NCBI GenBank assembly: GCA_020217115.1
Contig: JAIWOA010000041.1
Coordinates: 1-19,576 of the forward strand
DNA: 19,576 nucleotides
Direction: 5' to 3'
Source of the DNA: Calditerrivibrio sp.
Lineage (GTDB): Bacteria > Chrysiogenota > Deferribacteres > Deferribacterales > Calditerrivibrionaceae
Below, in pieces: positions 15,424 through 19,576 of the stretch; position 1 is the stretch's first letter, and each line of letters starts with the position of its first letter. The translations under genes and the position numbers were made by a program. The notes under the pieces are model-generated. The model had not been told where the DNA came from. It did no database searches and saw only the letters and a list, made by a program, of their open reading frames with translations.

Positions 15424-16530
15424 TTGGCAAAGGATTATTATGAGATCTTAGGTGTAAATAGAAATGCTACAGATGCTGAAATAAAAAAAGCTTATAGGCA
15501 GCTTGCCCTTAAGTACCATCCAGACAGAAATCAAGGGGATAAGGATGCTGAACAGAAGTTTCAGGAGATAAATGAGGCTTACAGTGTTCTCAGTGATCCC
15601 CAGAAAAGAGCTCAATATGATCAGTATGGTAGAGTTCTCGATGGTAATCAGGGTTTTAGCCATGCTGATGATATAGGTTCTATTTTTGAGGAATTTTTTG
15701 GAGATAGTTTTGGTTCATTTTTTGGTGGAGGAAGTTCGAGAAGAAGTCAAAATCGCCCAAGGAAGGGTTCAAATATAGAGATGCAGGTTGAAATAGAATT
15801 TGAGGAAGCTGCAAAGGGTGTAAAAAAGCAGATTGTTGTTCCAAAAACTGTGGAATGTAAACGATGTGGTGGCACTGGTGCAGAACCCGGAGCCATGGTT
15901 ACATGTCCAAAATGTAATGGAACAGGGCAGTTTGTACAGAGACAAGGTTTCTTTTCTGTTTCAACTCCTTGTCCACATTGTAGGGGTACCGGGAAGTTTA
16001 TAAAGGAAAAATGTAGTGAGTGCAAAGGTGAGGGAACTATCCGTGAGAGGAAAAATCTTGAAGTAAAGATCCCAGCAGGTGTTGAAACTGACATGATTTT
16101 GAGGGTTAGTGGAGAGGGGAACAGTGGATCAAAGGGTGGCCCCAATGGAGATCTATTTGTAAGGATAATTGTAAAACCACACAAATTCTTTGTAAGAAAA
16201 GGGAGAGATCTTTATCTTGATCTGCCAGTATCTTTTGTGGATGCAATTTTGGGTAAGGAGATAAATATACCTACTCTTGAAGGGAGTGAAATTATTAAGA
16301 TAAAAGCTGGTTCTCAGCCTGAGGAGACGATAGTTTTAAAAGGGAAGGGTTTGCCAGATGTCAATGGTTACGGCATTGGTAATATAGTTGTTAAACTAAA
16401 AATAGTTTTACCCACAAATATAAGTAAGCGTCAAAGGGAGTTATTGGAGGAGTTTGCAAATAGTTCTGATGAGAATACATATAAAAAACATAAATCTTTG
16501 TTTGATAGAATAAAGGATTTTTTTAACTGA
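15424..16530 (+). CDS. dnaJ: Chaperone protein DnaJ (Hsp40)
   Basis: A co-chaperone that delivers substrates to DnaK and stimulates its ATPase. The J domain is at the N-terminus with the essential HPD motif at residues 32-34. A Gly/Phe-rich region follows (about 85-110: [17 protein letters not shown]). Four CxxCxGxG zinc repeats run from Cys145 to about residue 204 ([32 protein letters not shown]). The C-terminal substrate-binding domains complete a normal type I DnaJ of 368 residues. The start is TTG with a strong Shine-Dalgarno sequence. The stop shares one base with the kinase ATG (TGATG), so dnaJ heads an operon with the two-component genes rather than ending the dnaK operon. Confidence 0.97.
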   Translation: MAKDYYEILGVNRNATDAEIKKAYRQLALKYHPDRNQGDKDAEQKFQEINEAYSVLSDPQKRAQYDQYGRVLDGNQGFSHADDIGSIFEEFFGDSFGSFFGGGSSRRSQNRPRKGSNIEMQVEIEFEEAAKGVKKQIVVPKTVECKRCGGTGAEPGAMVTCPKCNGTGQFVQRQGFFSVSTPCPHCRGTGKFIKEKCSECKGEGTIRERKNLEVKIPAGVETDMILRVSGEGNSGSKGGPNGDLFVRIIVKPHKFFVRKGRDLYLDLPVSFVDAILGKEINIPTLEGSEIIKIKAGSQPEETIVLKGKGLPDVNGYGIGNIVVKLKIVLPTNISKRQRELLEEFANSSDENTYKKHKSLFDRIKDFFN

Positions 16531-17807
16531 TGAATCAATTTGAGAAAAGATTTAAGACACTACTACTCACTGCTATTATAATCAATCTTCTGATAATAGT
16601 GATTAATTTTTATTCGATGAATAAGAGTGTTCAGCAGATCAGGAAACATATGGTGGATCTGGGATCATTTATTATAAAGACTATGGAGAATAGCCCAAGG
16701 TTTTTTGGTGGACAGAATAATCAGGGTTTAAAGCTTCTTGCTGGTGAGTTGGCAAAACAGGACTCTGTAAAAAATATAATTATATATGATGATGGCAAAA
16801 TGATCTATGCCTACGATGAAAAAAACTTAGTTGATGTTGAGAAAAATAGTGATAGGAAACTTTTGGTAAAAGAGGTTGGCGAATATATAGTAATCCAGAA
16901 AAATATTGAGTTTAAAAGAGGTGGGATGAGTGGCAGGTGGTCTCCAGGATGGGGTATGTTTAAGAATTTTTCAGGAGATAACCCCCCTCCAGAAATGAAA
17001 TATGATGTGGTCCTTTTGCTTTCTACAGATCCGATAAAAAATATGGAAAAAGGGTTCTTCAGAAATATAATGTTTTTCTTGATTGCTGAGATTTTACTTG
17101 TTGTCACATTTATGATGATGTTAAAGCTATTTAGAAAATATCAACAGACTATGGAACAGCTCAATAGGTACGAAAAGGATGCCCAGCTTGGTAGAATGGC
17201 AAATATGCTTGCCCATGAGGTAAAAAACCCTTTGAGTTCTATGAAAGGTTTTACTGAGTATGTCTATGAAAGAGTAGACAGTGAAGAGCTGGCCGACTAT
17301 ATGGACAGAGTATTGGATGAGATAGATAGATTAAATAGAATTGTTAATGATTTCCTGATTTATGGTAGAGAGGTGAACCTTGATAAAACGAAGATCTCAT
17401 TAAGGGATCTGTTAAATAGAAATATATCGATGTTGGAACAGGACGCTAAGCTTAAAAATATTATTTTACAGTTAAATGGAGATGATTTCTATATAGAAGC
17501 AGATAGAGATAAGATTACTCAGGTTTTTTTAAACCTTCTTTTAAACGCTATACAGGGTTCTGAAGAGAATTCAGTTGTGAGGATTAATATAGGTAAGGGT
17601 AGGGTCTACATAGAGAACGATGTCAAAAAATCCTCAATTATAGATAAAGAAAAGCTATTTTCACCATTTTATACCACTAAATCCAAAGGTTCAGGTCTGG
17701 GTCTTGCTATATCAAAAAAGATACTGGAGAGCCACGGTTTTTCCATAAATATTGAAAGTACATCCCCTTTTGTGGTTAGGATAGATTTTGGAGATAGCAA
17801 TGCCTAA
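16530..17807 (+). CDS. Membrane-bound sensor histidine kinase (ZraS/HydH-like)
   Basis: A 425-residue sensor kinase. Membrane segments lie at about residues 11-29 and 180-200; the ~150 residues between them form an extracytoplasmic sensor with a Gly/Trp/Met patch (GGMSGRWSPGWGM, 131-143) and no Cys. The H box is LAHEVKNPLSSMKGF with phospho-acceptor His229. The ATPase domain shows an N box (NLLLNAIQG, Asn339), an F box (FSPFYTTK) and a G2 box (GSGLGL, 387-392). The G1 box is unusual: the expected DxGxG is replaced by ENDVKKS (362-368). Domain order and the sensor's N-terminal part recall ZraS, but the zinc ligands are not evident, so the signal is unknown. The gene starts on the dnaJ stop codon and overlaps its cognate regulator by 8 bp. 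Confidence 0.9.
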   Translation: MNQFEKRFKTLLLTAIIINLLIIVINFYSMNKSVQQIRKHMVDLGSFIIKTMENSPRFFGGQNNQGLKLLAGELAKQDSVKNIIIYDDGKMIYAYDEKNLVDVEKNSDRKLLVKEVGEYIVIQKNIEFKRGGMSGRWSPGWGMFKNFSGDNPPPEMKYDVVLLLSTDPIKNMEKGFFRNIMFFLIAEILLVVTFMMMLKLFRKYQQTMEQLNRYEKDAQLGRMANMLAHEVKNPLSSMKGFTEYVYERVDSEELADYMDRVLDEIDRLNRIVNDFLIYGREVNLDKTKISLRDLLNRNISMLEQDAKLKNIILQLNGDDFYIEADRDKITQVFLNLLLNAIQGSEENSVVRINIGKGRVYIENDVKKSSIIDKEKLFSPFYTTKSKGSGLGLAISKKILESHGFSINIESTSPFVVRIDFGDSNA

Positions 17808-19113
17808 AATTCTAATTGTAGATGATGAGAAGAACCACAGATTAATGCTAAAGATCCACCTTGAGAAGGATGGTTATTCAATAGTAGAGGCTGAAAACGG
17901 CTTTGAGGCATTAACGATCTTGAGTGAGGACAGATCTATTGATGCAATAATCCTCGATATTCAGATGGATGTAATGGATGGGCTTACATTTTTATCTAAG
18001 GCTGCTGAATTAGGAGAACTGAAACCTGTGGTGATGGTATCTGCCTTTGATAATGCTCAGTATGCTGTCAAGTCAATGAAGCTTGGTGCAGTTGATTACC
18101 TTACCAAACCTGTAGATATAGAACACCTGAAAGATATTTTGTCAAAACTTATAGATAAAAAGGGAGAGAATGACAGCCAAATCTACTCCTTTAAAAAAGA
18201 TTATCATTTTGATGGTATATATTCTGAGCATGGACTTGGCAAGGTTATCTCCATGCTCAAAATGGTTGCTCCCACAGATGCCACAGTTTTAATTATTGGT
18301 GAATCTGGTACAGGTAAAGAACTGATCGCAAAGTCTATACATGATAATTCCCCAAGATCAAAATACCCTTTCATTGCCGTCAATTGTGCTGCTTTGAATG
18401 AGAACATTATAGAGAGTGAACTTTTTGGCCATGAAAAAGGTGCCTTTACAGGTGCTGTGTCTCAAAAAAAAGGTAAATTTGAGCTTGCTGATAAAGGGAC
18501 AATATTCCTTGATGAAATTGGTGAAATGCCCCTACATACTCAGGTAAAACTTCTCAGAATTATTCAGGAGAGGGAATTTGAGAGGGTTGGTGGAGAAAAA
18601 CCGATTAAAGTAAATGTAAGGATAGTTGCTGCTACAAATAGAGATCTGAAAAAAATGGTTGATTCTGGTGATTTTAGGGAGGATCTCTATTTTAGATTGA
18701 ATGTATTTCCTGTTAGTATGCCCCCCTTAAGGGAAAGACCTGAAGAGATAGTTATGCTTGCTGAGTATTTTATGAGGAAATTTGCAGAAAAAACCGGCAA
18801 ATATATAAAAGGTTTATCACAGGATTTTCTGATGAAGATAAAAAATTATGATTTCCCCGGCAATGTCAGAGAATTGGAGAATATTATGGAGCGATGTGTG
18901 ATACTTGCAAGGGGTGAAATCCTTGAAGGTTCTCTTCTGCCTGATTTGGGGGTTATCAAAGAGAGGGAGCTGGGGATAAAAAATAATGAAAAGCAGCTAA
19001 TAATAAAGGCACTGGCAGATGCTAAATATAATAAAACAAAAGCTGCGGAGATTCTTGGTATCTCAAGGAGAACGCTGCATAATAAAATAAAAGAATACGA
19101 TTTAGAGGTGTAA
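17800..19113 (+). CDS. Sigma-54-dependent response regulator (NtrC/ZraR family)
   Basis: A 437-residue transcription activator of sigma-54 promoters. The receiver domain has the acidic pair Asp8-Asp9, phospho-acceptor Asp53 ([11 protein letters not shown]), a Ser switch residue (VMVSAF) and the Lys in LTKP. The AAA+ domain has Walker A GESGTGK (167-173), the sigma-54 contact loop GAFTGA (214-219), Walker [10 protein letters not shown] (Asp238-Glu239) and the arginine region [13 protein letters not shown]. The C-terminal Fis-type helix-turn-helix is [22 protein letters not shown]. The frame extends four codons upstream to a TTG, but the ATG at 17800 has GGAG six bases before it and matches the usual receiver start. 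It should be phosphorylated by the overlapping upstream kinase. Its targets are unknown; I saw no sigma-54 promoter in the gaps of this window. Confidence 0.95.
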   Translation: MPKILIVDDEKNHRLMLKIHLEKDGYSIVEAENGFEALTILSEDRSIDAIILDIQMDVMDGLTFLSKAAELGELKPVVMVSAFDNAQYAVKSMKLGAVDYLTKPVDIEHLKDILSKLIDKKGENDSQIYSFKKDYHFDGIYSEHGLGKVISMLKMVAPTDATVLIIGESGTGKELIAKSIHDNSPRSKYPFIAVNCAALNENIIESELFGHEKGAFTGAVSQKKGKFELADKGTIFLDEIGEMPLHTQVKLLRIIQEREFERVGGEKPIKVNVRIVAATNRDLKKMVDSGDFREDLYFRLNVFPVSMPPLRERPEEIVMLAEYFMRKFAEKTGKYIKGLSQDFLMKIKNYDFPGNVRELENIMERCVILARGEILEGSLLPDLGVIKERELGIKNNEKQLIIKALADAKYNKTKAAEILGISRRTLHNKIKEYDLEV

Positions 19114-19115
19114 TT

Positions 19116-19576
19116 ATGTCTAAGGATAAGCTCTGGGGTGGCAGATTTAATCTCCCTACAGATAAACTTGCAGAAGAGTTCAATGCATCTATACATTTTG
19201 ACAAAAATTTATACCCCTTCGATGTTGAGGGGAGCATTGCCCATGCTGATATGTTGAGTAGACAGGGGATTTTGACCTCTGAAGAGTTTGAAATTATCAA
19301 AAAAGGTCTACTACAGGTAAAGGATGAGATTGATGGGGGGGTATTTAAGTTTTTAACAGAAGATGAAGATATACATATGGCTGTGGAAAAGAGATTAAAG
19401 GAGCTTGTTGGCAGTGTGGGAGGTAAGCTACATACGGCAAGGAGTAGAAATGATCAGGTGGCAACAGATATAAGACTTTTTTTAAGACATAATATAGAAA
19501 TAATAAAATATTCCATAAGGGATCTGCTTGGTGTGATACTTAAAAAAGCTGAAGAACATTTTGATCAGATAATGCC
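19116..19576 (+). CDS. argH: Argininosuccinate lyase (3' partial)
   Basis: ArgH splits argininosuccinate into arginine and fumarate, the last step of arginine synthesis. The first ~153 codons are present; the family is usually about 460 residues, so roughly two thirds lie beyond the window. Diagnostic stretches are KLWGGRF at the N-terminus, EDEDIHMAVEKRL and GGKLHTARSRNDQVATD, the last carrying substrate-binding residues of the fumarase/lyase superfamily. GAGGTG lies 5 bases before the ATG, which follows the regulator stop by 2 bases, so the gene is probably co-transcribed with it. A run of seven G (19335-19341) does not break the frame. Confidence 0.95.
   Translation, partial: MSKDKLWGGRFNLPTDKLAEEFNASIHFDKNLYPFDVEGSIAHADMLSRQGILTSEEFEIIKKGLLQVKDEIDGGVFKFLTEDEDIHMAVEKRLKELVGSVGGKLHTARSRNDQVATDIRLFLRHNIEIIKYSIRDLLGVILKKAEEHFDQIM

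Noticed and set aside
15747..16184. Open frame on the minus strand inside dnaJ (145 codons)
   Set aside because: It is antisense to the zinc-repeat region of DnaJ, whose repeated Gly/Cys codons create an open opposite frame.
17788..17799. TTG start four codons upstream in the response regulator
   Set aside because: The ATG at 17800 has GGAG six bases before it and gives the usual receiver N-terminus; the TTG lies on top of that site.

Overview
The window is an AT-rich, densely packed stretch of bacterial chromosome. Most genes overlap or abut. I see no mobile elements, CRISPR arrays, tRNA or rRNA genes. Two outer-membrane biogenesis genes (TamB-like and Omp85-like) mark a Gram-negative (diderm) cell. 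HrcA with a CIRCE operator, a bacterioferritin-like protein, and the amidase-TamB-Omp85 run in this base composition would fit a Deferribacterota-type thermophile (Calditerrivibrio/Deferribacter-like). That assignment is from memory of gene content and style and was not tested by a search.

Layout. (1) 1-10308, plus strand: the 3' bulk of uvrA (its first ~26 codons lie outside), then a TPR/AMIN/Amidase_3 cell-wall amidase, a TamB (DUF490) inner-membrane-anchored protein and an Omp85-family outer-membrane barrel. Each start overlaps the previous stop, so the four genes look like one translationally coupled unit. (2) 10309-11646, minus strand: an RMD1/DUF155 (YagE) family membrane protein and, upstream of it, a bacterioferritin-like gene with a clear promoter. 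A perfect 12-bp inverted repeat sits at their junction. (3) 11647-11783: back-to-back sigma-70 promoters, one for the ferritin gene and one for hrcA; the hrcA promoter carries a CIRCE operator at the expected start site. (4) 11784-15333: the hrcA-grpE-dnaK heat-shock operon, ended by a textbook intrinsic terminator. (5) 15424 to the end: dnaJ, a membrane histidine kinase, a sigma-54-dependent NtrC/ZraR-type response regulator, and the first third of argH. Starts overlap or nearly touch stops throughout.

How the genes work together. HrcA should repress its own operon through CIRCE and so set the level of GrpE and DnaK; DnaJ completes the chaperone machine but lies beyond a terminator, in a unit with a two-component system. 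The amidase, TamB and Omp85 genes form an envelope-building set. Most of the window is recognisable core machinery. I found no convincing new defence or mobile system. The more unusual points are the amidase-TamB-Omp85 coupling, the altered Omp85 loop-6 motif, the palindrome at the ferritin/DUF155 junction, the degenerate G1 box of the kinase, and the dnaJ-kinase-regulator coupling.
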